Shown here piece after piece: positions 24,019 through 32,815 of a stretch of 64,000 nt of DNA (positions are counted from its first letter, which is position 1; each line of letters starts with the position of its first letter). The position numbers were made by a program, and so were the translations under genes. Below the pieces are notes generated by a model. The model ran no database searches. It was given only the letters and a program-made list of their open reading frames with translations, and was not told the DNA's origin. The DNA comes from CAIVAT01 sp037128705 (GTDB lineage Bacteria; Bacteroidota; Bacteroidia; Bacteroidales; FEN-979): contig JBAXVX010000019.1 of the NCBI GenBank assembly GCA_037128705.1, positions 1 to 64,000 of the forward strand, given 5' to 3'.

Positions 24019-24805
24019 GTCCGATCGATTCAAATTCAGTTTTCAGGAATAAAAGATCTTCCTGCTTCAGGTCTCGAACGCCTTCCATAGGATTGGATTT
24101 ACAGAAACGGCGGTATTTCTCACGTGCCATGGAATGAAACGGGAGAAGGCTGATCCTGAGATCCGAAGTGTCAGGGTTCCCCAGATGAGTGAGGAACTCC
24201 CGCATGTCACCAATATTTTCAGCGGTGTCGGTGATCCCGGGAATTACCGGGAACCGCAGGATCACATTTTTCCCGGATCTGTAAAGAAATTCAAGGTTCT
24301 CAAGAATGGACGCATTCGGTACGCCGGTATATTTTATATGCTGTTCATTATTGATGATCTTCAGGTCATACAGGAACAGGTCAACCCAGGGGCAGATATT
24401 TTCAATCGACGCCCTGGTTGCATAGCCTGAGGTATCTAGTGTTGTGTGAATGCCTTGTTCTCTGCAGTTTCGCAGCAGGTCATATAAAAATGACTCCTGC
24501 ATCATGGGTTCACCACCCGAAAAAGTGACCCCGCCTCCTGATTCATCATAAAAAATGCGGTCCTGCAAAACATCGTGCATCACCTCCTCAACCGTCATCC
24601 ATCTCCCTGTGGTTTCTTCCCGTTCGAATTTTTTCCCGCTGAGGACAATATGCTTCATTGATTTTTCCGGGCAAATGTCTCGGCTTTCAGGATTATGACA
24701 CCACCAGCAGCTGAGGGGGCAGCCCTTGAAAAACACCGTGGTCCTGATTCCGGGGCCATCATGCACCGTGAATCTGCGGATATCGAAAATAAGCGCCTTA
24801 TTCAC
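24005..24805 (-). CDS. Glycyl radical enzyme activase (radical SAM), ferredoxin-insert-less
   Basis: The 266-residue protein shows the activase signature: DGPGIRTTVFFKGCPLSCWW with a Cys-x3-Cys-x2-Cys cluster site, then GGVTFSGGEPMMQ for SAM binding and the later DLFLYDLK. It should generate the glycyl radical on the enzyme at 19744-22122. Many related activases carry a ferredoxin-like insert with eight Cys after the WCHNPES motif. Here that region is about 40 residues with a single Cys, as in the compact pyruvate formate-lyase activase. The start overlaps the M64 peptidase stop by 8 bp, so the two are coupled. It is separated from its presumed partner gene by two plus-strand genes. Confidence 0.88.
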   Translation of the reverse strand: MNKALIFDIRRFTVHDGPGIRTTVFFKGCPLSCWWCHNPESRDICPEKSMKHIVLSGKKFEREETTGRWMTVEEVMHDVLQDRIFYDESGGGVTFSGGEPMMQESFLYDLLRNCREQGIHTTLDTSGYATRASIENICPWVDLFLYDLKIINNEQHIKYTGVPNASILENLEFLYRSGKNVILRFPVIPGITDTAENIGDMREFLTHLGNPDTSDLRISLLPFHSMAREKYRRFCKSNPMEGVRDLKQEDLLFLKTEFESIGLKVT

Positions 24806-26138
24806 AGTAAAAGAGGATCATTTTGAGGATAGCTGCCTGGCACGCCGGACAGAATCCGGGAGCATCATTGCTTTTCATCCGGCAATCCATCACAGGGCTG
24901 TAAATCCCTTTTGCAATATACCCACCGCCTTCGAACATGCCGGTCACCCCTTTGAATTGATCCTCCCTTGGGGTTGGGACAGGCGTACCGGGCTTAACCA
25001 TGTTCTTCCACTTTGAGCCAAAATTAACATTGGTCGTAATGTTCGGTTCCCATGGCTCAAATTTCAGGTTGTAATAATCTGAATAGGTGATTTGTGAAGT
25101 ATAGTATTCATCTGCCAATCCGGCAAACTCATGCCCGAATTCATGAATGGCCACGATGTTTGAAAGCTGGTTGTCAACCGTGCCCTCCCCGTAGTGGTTG
25201 TAGAATCCGCCGCCCCCGTATTTTTTGCTGTTAACAAGGACAAAAATGAGATCATAGGGCACACAGGCAGCAATGTCATACATCGATTTGGTATCGGAGG
25301 AGGTAAGGTACCTGTCCATGTCAAAGGTGTAGAAACTGCTGTGGATGTTTGTATTTACATAGATGTCTTTTCCGGGAATGGTTACCCCCGATTCATCCGA
25401 AGGCGATTCGACGGCATAGAAATTAAACCGGTCGGCGAGGCTGGCGTAAGGCTCGGCCGACATGATATAGCCGGAGATACGTTTAGCATCCTGCAGGAAT
25501 TTATCCATCTCAAGCGTGGTGTATCCTTCAGCCAGAAAAGCGATATCGACATGATGCTGCGGATCTCCTGAATCCCTGATCTTTTCAAATTTATATGGGT
25601 GGATGCTTTCATGGCTGATGAAATAATCGGAAGGATTGATGAACCGATCGAAAAGCAATTCAAATTCATTGGTCTCATACGATCTTTTTTCAATGACGAA
25701 GAGGATGGTGGATTTCGGGAAGGGCATTACAGCCGTCATGGGGTAGGAGCGCTTCATCTTTTTCGCTTCATCCGTCCCTTTCCATTCCTGGAAAAGGGTA
25801 CTGAATCCACGTGAAAAGATCAGTTTTTTTGTGGCTGAATCGTAGGCGCTGTAACGGTATGTCCCGTATCCGAAGAGATCGGTGAGGTTTTTATGTGGCC
25901 CGCCCCAGGCAGGTTCCTCCTTCATTTGAACAAAGCAGGCAGTTTCAGACCCCGAATCGCCGGTGAGAAGATAGTCAACCCGAAGGGTTTTTGGGGTGAA
26001 CCAGGTGTCGAAGTCGATGGACTGGGCAGTTTGCAATGGTGCTTCTGCAGCCCGGTTTTCAACCGGCGGCTTTCCCTGGGAAAACGCTGTCAATACCATG
26101 ATTGTCAGCAATGCAATGAAAATAAACCTGGTATTCAT
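24798..26138 (-). CDS. Secreted M64-family metallopeptidase
   Basis: The 446-residue protein has a signal peptide (cleavage near TAFSQ-GK), an N-terminal beta-rich domain of about 140 residues, and a catalytic domain. The zinc motif is HEFGHEFAGLADEYY (His332, Glu333, His336), the extended motif of the M64 family (IgA peptidase of Clostridium ramosum). The C-terminus contains MDCRMK and FCPACQ, with possible disulfides or an extra metal site. It should cleave proteins outside the cytoplasm. Translational coupling to the glycyl radical activase suggests a shared amino-acid catabolic purpose. A -7 box is present at 26182. Confidence 0.9.
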   Translation of the reverse strand: MNTRFIFIALLTIMVLTAFSQGKPPVENRAAEAPLQTAQSIDFDTWFTPKTLRVDYLLTGDSGSETACFVQMKEEPAWGGPHKNLTDLFGYGTYRYSAYDSATKKLIFSRGFSTLFQEWKGTDEAKKMKRSYPMTAVMPFPKSTILFVIEKRSYETNEFELLFDRFINPSDYFISHESIHPYKFEKIRDSGDPQHHVDIAFLAEGYTTLEMDKFLQDAKRISGYIMSAEPYASLADRFNFYAVESPSDESGVTIPGKDIYVNTNIHSSFYTFDMDRYLTSSDTKSMYDIAACVPYDLIFVLVNSKKYGGGGFYNHYGEGTVDNQLSNIVAIHEFGHEFAGLADEYYTSQITYSDYYNLKFEPWEPNITTNVNFGSKWKNMVKPGTPVPTPREDQFKGVTGMFEGGGYIAKGIYSPVMDCRMKSNDAPGFCPACQAAILKMILFYCE

Positions 26139-26181
26139 AATTCAGGAAGTTTAACCTTGAACGCTTGATGGACCCTGATGA

Positions 26182-26189
26182 CAAAAATA
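26182..26189 (-). promoter_or_regulatory. Putative -7 box of the M64 peptidase/activase unit
   Basis: TATTTTTG on the minus strand lies 44 bp upstream of the M64 start, so peptidase and activase may have their own promoter independent of the DMT exporter. Confidence 0.45.
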
Positions 26190-26224
26190 GCAATATTCTG
26201 ATTGATTTACGCTGGAGCGATCGT

Positions 26225-27112
26225 TCACCCTTTCCACCGCACCTGCACGACCATCATCCCGGCCAGCATTAACAGACATCCCACGATCATCCTTTGGTTC
26301 AGCTGTTCATGCAGGATCATCCAGCCACCCAGCACAGCAAAGACAGCTTCCAGGCTCAGGATGATCGACGCATAGGCAGGATGGGCGGTTTTTTGCGCAA
26401 TCACCTGCAAGGTATAGGCAACACCCACCGAAAGGATCCCGCCATAGGCGATCGGAAGCCAGGCCTGCAGGATCGAGGAAAGGTTCACCGGTTCAATGGC
26501 AAAAGCAATGACCAGGTTGAGCAGGGCGCAGATGGCAAACTGGATGACCGCCAGCAGGAAACTATCCATCATGGGCGACAACCATCCGATGAACAACACG
26601 TGAAAGGTAAAGATAACAGCGCAATAAAGAACCAGTTTATCGCCCGGGGCGATGATGAAGGTGCTGGTCATACTGAGAAGGTAAAGACCAGCCACCGAAA
26701 GGATTGCTCCGATCCACATCGAAAGATGCGAACGCTGGCCGAACAGCAACCCGACAATGGGAACGAATACAACATACAATCCCGTAATGAATCCGGCTTT
26801 CCCGGCCGTGGTTTGCTGCAACCCCAATTGCTGCAGGGCAACACCTCCAAACAAAAAGAGTCCTGTCATCAGGCTGCCAAGGATGATTTTTGAACGGTCG
26901 GCCTGATTGACAGCCCTGATCAGCGGTTCAGTTTTCGAAGCATTTAAAAACAGGAAGGGGAGGAGCATGATCGTACCGAGGGCAAACCTTACTCCGTTGT
27001 ATGTAAACGGGCCTACATAATCCATCCCGATCCGCTGGGCTACAAAGGCGAAACCCCAGATGATGGCAGCAAGGAGAAGAATCATGTCTGAACGAAAGGT
27101 ACTTTGTTTCAT
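26225..27112 (-). CDS. DMT-superfamily (EamA) exporter
   Basis: The 295-residue protein has ten hydrophobic helices arranged as two EamA repeats (about 8-140 and 150-290). Typical motifs are AAIIWGFAFVAQR at the start and LEAVFAVLGGWMILHE in the second repeat. EamA carriers export amino acids and other metabolites across the inner membrane. The substrate is unknown. It lies 76 bp after the GH92 gene and 86 bp before the M64 gene on the same strand. Confidence 0.9.
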   Translation of the reverse strand: MKQSTFRSDMILLLAAIIWGFAFVAQRIGMDYVGPFTYNGVRFALGTIMLLPFLFLNASKTEPLIRAVNQADRSKIILGSLMTGLFLFGGVALQQLGLQQTTAGKAGFITGLYVVFVPIVGLLFGQRSHLSMWIGAILSVAGLYLLSMTSTFIIAPGDKLVLYCAVIFTFHVLFIGWLSPMMDSFLLAVIQFAICALLNLVIAFAIEPVNLSSILQAWLPIAYGGILSVGVAYTLQVIAQKTAHPAYASIILSLEAVFAVLGGWMILHEQLNQRMIVGCLLMLAGMMVVQVRWKG

Positions 27113-27123
27113 TTATTTTTTTT

Positions 27124-27150
27124 GTCACGCGTCGCGCGTCGCGCGTCACG
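27124..27150. repeat. Intergenic GTCACGC/GTCGCGC heptamer tandem repeat
   Basis: Almost four 7-bp units occupy the gap between the GH92 and EamA genes, followed by a second degenerate tandem (ATTCGTC units, about 27160-27185). The related tract at 63140-63159 and the coding tract at 21408-21434 share the unit. Confidence 0.7.
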
Positions 27151-27188
27151 ATTTTTATCATTCGTCATTCGTCACTTATCATTCGAAA

Positions 27189-30131
27189 TTATTCTATACT
27201 TATCTCATCGGCAAAAACCCACGATTTCTTTCCGGCGCCAGGATGCCAGGGCGGACATACGCCACGGTTTTTAGCACGTACCTTCACAAACCGGGCTTTC
27301 GGGTTTTTAAGGGTGATGGAGAATTCTTTTGTTTGAACTCCATCGTAATGTTCATCAACATCATTGACTATCGTCGATACCTGTGTGTATTTCGTGCCAT
27401 CCTCCGAGATCCACCAGGTAACCTCTGTTGGCATGAAAATCCATGCATCCTGATCCTGCAGACATCCGAGCGAAAGCCGGTGAACTGGCTGCACCGAACC
27501 CAGATCGACAACTGCATCGATGTCTGTGCCTTCATAACCCTGCCAGCTTCCGGTTTTAAAACTGTCGCTTCCCCTGACCAGGTTAATCAGGGCCAGGTCA
27601 CCGCCGGCATTATACTGACTGGAATAGGGTTGGTTCAGTGTGATTTTCCGATTCTTTGGGATCTGGATAAAACGTGCTTCGATGGGCAGACTTCTGGGTG
27701 ACTCTTTTCCAATGGCAAAAGCACGCAAGGTTGCCGATTTTCGCAGAATAAAAGGCCTCTGGTACAGGTTCGACTTCACGGAAGGTTCAGAACCATCGAG
27801 TGTAAAATGGATATCCACCCCGGGTAATGCACAGATAAGTCCTACCACGGTTGAATCGACAAAAGTATGGTTTCCGATATACACCGATGGCACCGGTGTA
27901 ATGGCATATTCAGCAATGTATGAGTCGGGGAAGGCGCCATAGCCGGAACCCCAGGCCTTGTTCGGCTGCGGTCCCATGTTGAATTTTAATTCTCCCCCTT
28001 TTAGAATGTCCTCATGACTGATATAACACCGGGTGTAAGGCTTCCCGTTCAGGCTGGCCGACTGGATGTAAAAATTCTGCCCATTGACGTTGACAGCCCG
28101 TATGGTGAACGATTTACCATTCTCCAGGCTCAGGGTTATCTTTGGAAAAACAGGAGAACCGATAGCATAAATACCTGATCCGGGCGTTACCGGGTAGAAT
28201 CCCATGGCACTGAGTATATACCACGCCGACATCTGTCCGCAGTCTTCGTTGCCAATCAATCCGTCCGGTGCATTTTTGTAAAAATCACTGCATATCCTGT
28301 GCACCAGTTCCTGCGTCTTCCAGGGGATGCCGACATAATCAAAAAGGTACGCCATATGGTGGCTGGGCTCGTTGCCATGGGCGTACTGCCCGATGAGCCC
28401 GCTGATATCAGCCTGTTCTCGTCCGGTGGTCCTGGAATCAGCTGAAAAAAGATCATCCAGTTTTGCTGCGAACCGGTCACGGCCACCATGGAGCATCATC
28501 AGTCCCCCAAAATCCTGTGGTACATAAAAACTGTACTGCCATGAATTGGCCTCTGTATAGTTAAAATTCACCTCGGCCGGATCAAAGGGAGTCATCCATG
28601 TTTCATTCGATTTTGCACGCATAAAACAGGTGATCCGGTCAAAAACATTTTTATAATTCTGCGCTCTCAGAAGATATGTTTTATAAACATCCTGCTTTTC
28701 CAGAGATTTGGCCATCATGGCGATACACCAGTCATCATAGGCGTATTCAAGCGTTCTGGATACCGATTCCCCCTCATGATCGGCAGGTACGTAACCTTTT
28801 GCCTTATAATATTTCAACCCGAAATGATCCTCTTCAGCACTGTGCTTCATCGCCTCCAGCGCCTTATTGCCGTCAAAACCCCGGATCCCTTTCAGCCAGG
28901 CATCGGCAATGACCGATACGGAATGATAGCCTATCATGCAGTTGGTTTCATTTCCTGAAAGTTCCCACACGGGAAGCATCCCGCCCTCGTCGTACTGGTG
29001 CAGGAATGTATTGATAAAATCGTTGACCCGTTTTGGTTCTATGATTGTGTATAGCGGATTTGCCGCGCGATAGGTATCCCAGAGGGAAAAAACGGTATAG
29101 TAATCAAATCCCTCGGCCTTGTGCACCTTCAGATCACGTCCACGGTACTGACCATCCACATCGTTGTAAATATTCGGCTGGAGCATGGTGTGATAAAGAG
29201 CTGTGTAAAATATCACCTGCTGGTCATGCGTGCCCTCTTCGGCCCTGATCTTCCCGAGGGCAGCATTCCATGTCAGGGAAGCCTGTTTGGCAGTAGCTTC
29301 AAAATCCCATCCGGGAAGTTCAGTTTCCAGGTTTTTTCGGGCACCTTCGATGCTCACGCCTGAAATACCCACTTTAACCAGGATTTTTTCACCTGAGGTT
29401 GTGGAAAATGTAAAACAGGCCTTGATGTTATCTCCGCTCACCTCTTTCAGATCGGTCAATACCTTATCACCCGAAGCAATTGTGCAGGTTTTGAAAGGTT
29501 TAGAGAACCTGGCAACGAAGTAAATCATCTGGCGGTCGGCCCATGCTTCGGAGATGCGGAATCCTTCAACCTCATCTGCCCCGGTAACCTTCAATCCTGA
29601 TTCAAGCACCTTGTCGCGATGCTTCAGATCAAATACAATGTTCGCCTGCTCGGAGGCAGGAAAGGCATAGCAATGGAATCCGACCCGGGCCGTGGCTGTC
29701 AGTTCAGCCTTGACCCTGTTCCTGCGCAGTTCCACCCGGTAGTATCCCGGAGAGGCAACTTCACCGGATTTTCTGAAATCTGAAGCATACCCATAATTTT
29801 CCAGGCTGACTTTTCCCGTGATTGGCATTACCAGGATGTCTGCGTAGTCAGAACAACCCGTTCCACTCAGATGCGTGTGGCTGAATCCATAGATGATCGT
29901 GTCGGTTCCATAATAGGCAGAACATCCGTCCCAGCCCTCCAGGCGTGTGTCGGGACTGAGTTGCACCATGCCGAAGGGGACACTGACCCCTGGAAAAGTA
30001 TGTCCGTGACCACCTGAACCAATGAAGGGGTTTACGTAATCTGTTAAAAGGGCGGGTTTCTGTGAGTGAGCCGTAAACACGATGATCAATGCCATGAAAC
30101 AGAGAACAATATGCAATTTTATTTTAACCAT
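27189..30131 (-). CDS. Glycoside hydrolase family 92 alpha-mannosidase
   Basis: The 980-residue protein has a signal peptide (cleavage near AHSQK). The GH92 core (about 25-730) shows the family opening NPFIGSGGHGHTFPG, GFSHTHLSGTG, and the hallmark GNEDCGQMSAWYILSAMGFY. Family 92 enzymes are Ca-dependent exo-alpha-mannosidases that trim N-glycan or yeast mannan side chains. Two extra modules follow: a short chitobiase-like beta domain (about 760-830, HFTLDGSEPSV) and an F5/8-type or related sugar-binding domain (about 835-980). It is 30 bp downstream of the GH2 beta-mannosidase, making a mannoside-degrading pair. Confidence 0.93.
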   Translation of the reverse strand: MVKIKLHIVLCFMALIIVFTAHSQKPALLTDYVNPFIGSGGHGHTFPGVSVPFGMVQLSPDTRLEGWDGCSAYYGTDTIIYGFSHTHLSGTGCSDYADILVMPITGKVSLENYGYASDFRKSGEVASPGYYRVELRRNRVKAELTATARVGFHCYAFPASEQANIVFDLKHRDKVLESGLKVTGADEVEGFRISEAWADRQMIYFVARFSKPFKTCTIASGDKVLTDLKEVSGDNIKACFTFSTTSGEKILVKVGISGVSIEGARKNLETELPGWDFEATAKQASLTWNAALGKIRAEEGTHDQQVIFYTALYHTMLQPNIYNDVDGQYRGRDLKVHKAEGFDYYTVFSLWDTYRAANPLYTIIEPKRVNDFINTFLHQYDEGGMLPVWELSGNETNCMIGYHSVSVIADAWLKGIRGFDGNKALEAMKHSAEEDHFGLKYYKAKGYVPADHEGESVSRTLEYAYDDWCIAMMAKSLEKQDVYKTYLLRAQNYKNVFDRITCFMRAKSNETWMTPFDPAEVNFNYTEANSWQYSFYVPQDFGGLMMLHGGRDRFAAKLDDLFSADSRTTGREQADISGLIGQYAHGNEPSHHMAYLFDYVGIPWKTQELVHRICSDFYKNAPDGLIGNEDCGQMSAWYILSAMGFYPVTPGSGIYAIGSPVFPKITLSLENGKSFTIRAVNVNGQNFYIQSASLNGKPYTRCYISHEDILKGGELKFNMGPQPNKAWGSGYGAFPDSYIAEYAITPVPSVYIGNHTFVDSTVVGLICALPGVDIHFTLDGSEPSVKSNLYQRPFILRKSATLRAFAIGKESPRSLPIEARFIQIPKNRKITLNQPYSSQYNAGGDLALINLVRGSDSFKTGSWQGYEGTDIDAVVDLGSVQPVHRLSLGCLQDQDAWIFMPTEVTWWISEDGTKYTQVSTIVNDVDEHYDGVQTKEFSITLKNPKARFVKVRAKNRGVCPPWHPGAGKKSWVFADEISIE

Positions 30132-30161
30132 TTTGGGAAATCAGTTAGGGATGATTCGAAA

Positions 30162-32741
30162 CTAATAGGTATCAATCAGGCTTTTCACAAGGATCAGGTC
30201 AGCCATTTTTTGAAATTTTCTGGGTGTTGTAAAATTCACCTGAACGGATTCTCCGGGCAACAGGTCGAAATAGTTGTCCGACAAATCACCCTTCACCAGC
30301 GGGGAGATCCAGATGTTTTTTGCAAGTTTATCGCTCGAAAGTTCAATGGTACATCCTGTGGGGGTCTCGGTAACCTTTTTTGTGATAACAGGAACCTGCA
30401 GCAACAGATCTTTTGGAGCTACAAAATAGAGCAGGCTTTTTTGTTGAATCCCATCCCCGTCGCGCTGGAAGATGGCTTGACACACCCATTGCGCCGGATT
30501 CAGTTTGCCCAGCAATTTTGATTGAACTGTATCAAAGAAAATGGCAGCAGTGTCTTCCGCCAAAACAACATTGAGTGTTTTTATTGAACGGGCAATCCCA
30601 TTAAAATCAATAAGTTTAACAGTGAGTTTCCCTTTGACTGCTTCATGCTCGTCCGATGAAATATAAACCCGCACATGACCCTCTTCCATAACGGACGAGA
30701 CCACAATGTTGCTGAATACAGCAGGAATTGCATAATGCAGCGCCTTCTTTTTTCCGAAATAATCGCGTGATGACCACGAAACAACAGGCCAGCAGTCGTT
30801 CAGCTGCCAGTAAAGTGTTCCCATGCAGCGGGGAGCAGCCCTGCGATGGGCCTCGATCGCCGATGTGATTCCCCGGGCCTGCAACAGTTGGGAAACATAG
30901 GCATAGGATTCAAAATCCTTTGGTTTCCGGTAGTCGCGCAACAGGTATTCATCAATGGTTTCATAACCCACCGTATTTTTCTGATGCGCTTTCATCACAT
31001 CCGATCCGAGCACCCGGTCTTCGGGCGAGGTGAAATTGCGGATCGTGGTCAGATCGGGGAAGCCCTGAAAGCCATATTCCGACATGAACCGTCCCACTTT
31101 TTTCTTGTACACCTCAAAAGGTTCTTTTCCCCACCAAACACCCCAGTAATGTGAATCGCCCTCCGTCATGCTTTCGCTTCGTCCCCAACCGTACAAGGGA
31201 GAAGATGGAACATACGATCTCTGAGGGTCAAACTTTTCAACGAGACCCGGAAGAAGCGCATTGAATAAAAGCTGGTAATTCTTATAAACCAAAGTGGAAT
31301 CGCCGGGTGAATAATTGTATTGCTTTTGCCATCCCCAGTTTTTCCATCCTTCGTCAATTTCATTGTTGCCGCACCATAATGCAAGGCTTGGATGCCGTCG
31401 CAGGCGAACGATATTCTGAATGGCCTCCTCCCTGACATTTTCCAGGAAAGCCTGGTTGCCCGGGTACATTGCACAGGCAAACATAAAATCCTGCCATACA
31501 AGGATGCCATTTTCATCACACAGATCATAAAAAATATCATTTTCGTAGATCCCGCCTCCCCAGATGCGCAGCATATTCATGTTGGTCTCTTTCACATCAC
31601 GGATCAGGGCCGAATAGGCAGAATCCTTCACCCGGGGTAAAAAGTTATCCTGCGGGATATAGTTGGCCCCCCTCATAAATACCGGGAGCCCATTGACCTT
31701 AAAATAAAATGATTTACCAGCAGCATCTTTATTCTGCACCAGTTCAATCGTTCTCAGCCCGATCTTCTGATGGCCTTTACAGATAAGGTTTTTCCCTGCA
31801 TACACCTCATATCCGAAATTATAGAGGTTAGGGGCGCCCATTCCATTTGGCCACCAGCGGGCAGGATTCGGAATGGTAAAATCACCACTGATCAGGCTGA
31901 TCTTCCTGGTGAGCACGACAGACTTCCTGAGAATTTCGGTCGAATCAAGATATAACCTGATGTGCACTGAATCATCGAGTTCGGCGGTCATGGTAAATTG
32001 CGCGGACATTTCAGCAACTGAATCAGTCAGCTTTTTCTGGACAAACTGAACATCCGTGACATGTATCGCATTCCGGTACCGCAGATACACAGGTCGCCAG
32101 ATACCGCTGGTCACAAGCTTTGGTCCCCAGTCCCAGCCAAAGTGATAGGCCGCTTTACGGCACACTGATTTTTCATCACCCGGGAGCTTTTGAGGCAGCT
32201 GGTTCATCATTTTCGCGATCAGCGGATGTATGGCCGGAAAAACAATACGCAACTTGTTTGTACCAATGAGCAGGAGAAACTTGACATCAATAACCCATTC
32301 GCGGAACATATTATCTGACATCAGGATCAAGGAATCGTTGAGGTATACCCTGGCATAGGTGTCAAGTCCCTTGAAAATCAGGTCAATGTGCCGCCATGCA
32401 AAATTCTCCTCTCCATATTCAAAGGATTTCACATATTCCCACCCTGAATTGCCTATCCACTGCACTTTTGCTTCATTGTCCCGGAGATAGGGATCAGGAA
32501 TGATCTTATTTCTCATCAAATCGAGATGAACCACCCCCGGAACCCTGGCAGGCATCCAGTTCTCGGTTCCGATCATTCTGAACTGCCAGTTTCCGTTGAG
32601 GTTAAAAGTATTTATATCCTGGGCTGGCAGCGAAACCGCAATCAGGAGCATGCAGGCAATGAACAGGGAGGGGAAATTACGGATCACAGGATAAAGTATT
32701 AATCTGACAAAATTATCATTTTCCCGCTTACCGTTTGGCAT
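30162..32741 (-). CDS. Glycoside hydrolase family 2 beta-mannosidase
   Basis: The 859-residue protein has a hydrophobic leader after a long n-region (cleavage near SLPAQ). The GH2 layout is complete: sugar-binding jelly roll (about 45-210, beginning NLNGNWQFR), Ig-like domain, TIM barrel and C-terminal beta domains. The catalytic acid/base is Glu461 in GNNEIDEGW. The nucleophile is Glu555 in MSEYGFQGFP. The pattern (CGNNEIDEG, WGRSESMTEGDSHYWGVWWG) is that of beta-mannosidases rather than beta-galactosidases. It would hydrolyse terminal beta-mannose, such as the N-glycan core Man-beta-GlcNAc. It leads the GH2-GH92 unit and is divergent from galK. Confidence 0.92.
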   Translation of the reverse strand: MPNGKRENDNFVRLILYPVIRNFPSLFIACMLLIAVSLPAQDINTFNLNGNWQFRMIGTENWMPARVPGVVHLDLMRNKIIPDPYLRDNEAKVQWIGNSGWEYVKSFEYGEENFAWRHIDLIFKGLDTYARVYLNDSLILMSDNMFREWVIDVKFLLLIGTNKLRIVFPAIHPLIAKMMNQLPQKLPGDEKSVCRKAAYHFGWDWGPKLVTSGIWRPVYLRYRNAIHVTDVQFVQKKLTDSVAEMSAQFTMTAELDDSVHIRLYLDSTEILRKSVVLTRKISLISGDFTIPNPARWWPNGMGAPNLYNFGYEVYAGKNLICKGHQKIGLRTIELVQNKDAAGKSFYFKVNGLPVFMRGANYIPQDNFLPRVKDSAYSALIRDVKETNMNMLRIWGGGIYENDIFYDLCDENGILVWQDFMFACAMYPGNQAFLENVREEAIQNIVRLRRHPSLALWCGNNEIDEGWKNWGWQKQYNYSPGDSTLVYKNYQLLFNALLPGLVEKFDPQRSYVPSSPLYGWGRSESMTEGDSHYWGVWWGKEPFEVYKKKVGRFMSEYGFQGFPDLTTIRNFTSPEDRVLGSDVMKAHQKNTVGYETIDEYLLRDYRKPKDFESYAYVSQLLQARGITSAIEAHRRAAPRCMGTLYWQLNDCWPVVSWSSRDYFGKKKALHYAIPAVFSNIVVSSVMEEGHVRVYISSDEHEAVKGKLTVKLIDFNGIARSIKTLNVVLAEDTAAIFFDTVQSKLLGKLNPAQWVCQAIFQRDGDGIQQKSLLYFVAPKDLLLQVPVITKKVTETPTGCTIELSSDKLAKNIWISPLVKGDLSDNYFDLLPGESVQVNFTTPRKFQKMADLILVKSLIDTY

Positions 32742-32815
32742 CCTTTGATTTCATACCAAATATTTCTATTTACATCTTTTTTATTTTTAATTTAGACACC
32801 CAATCTAAAACCCCG

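Noticed and set aside
17275..32741. A complete polysaccharide utilisation locus
   Set aside because: No SusC, SusD, hybrid two-component or ECF/anti-sigma pair accompanies the glycosidases.
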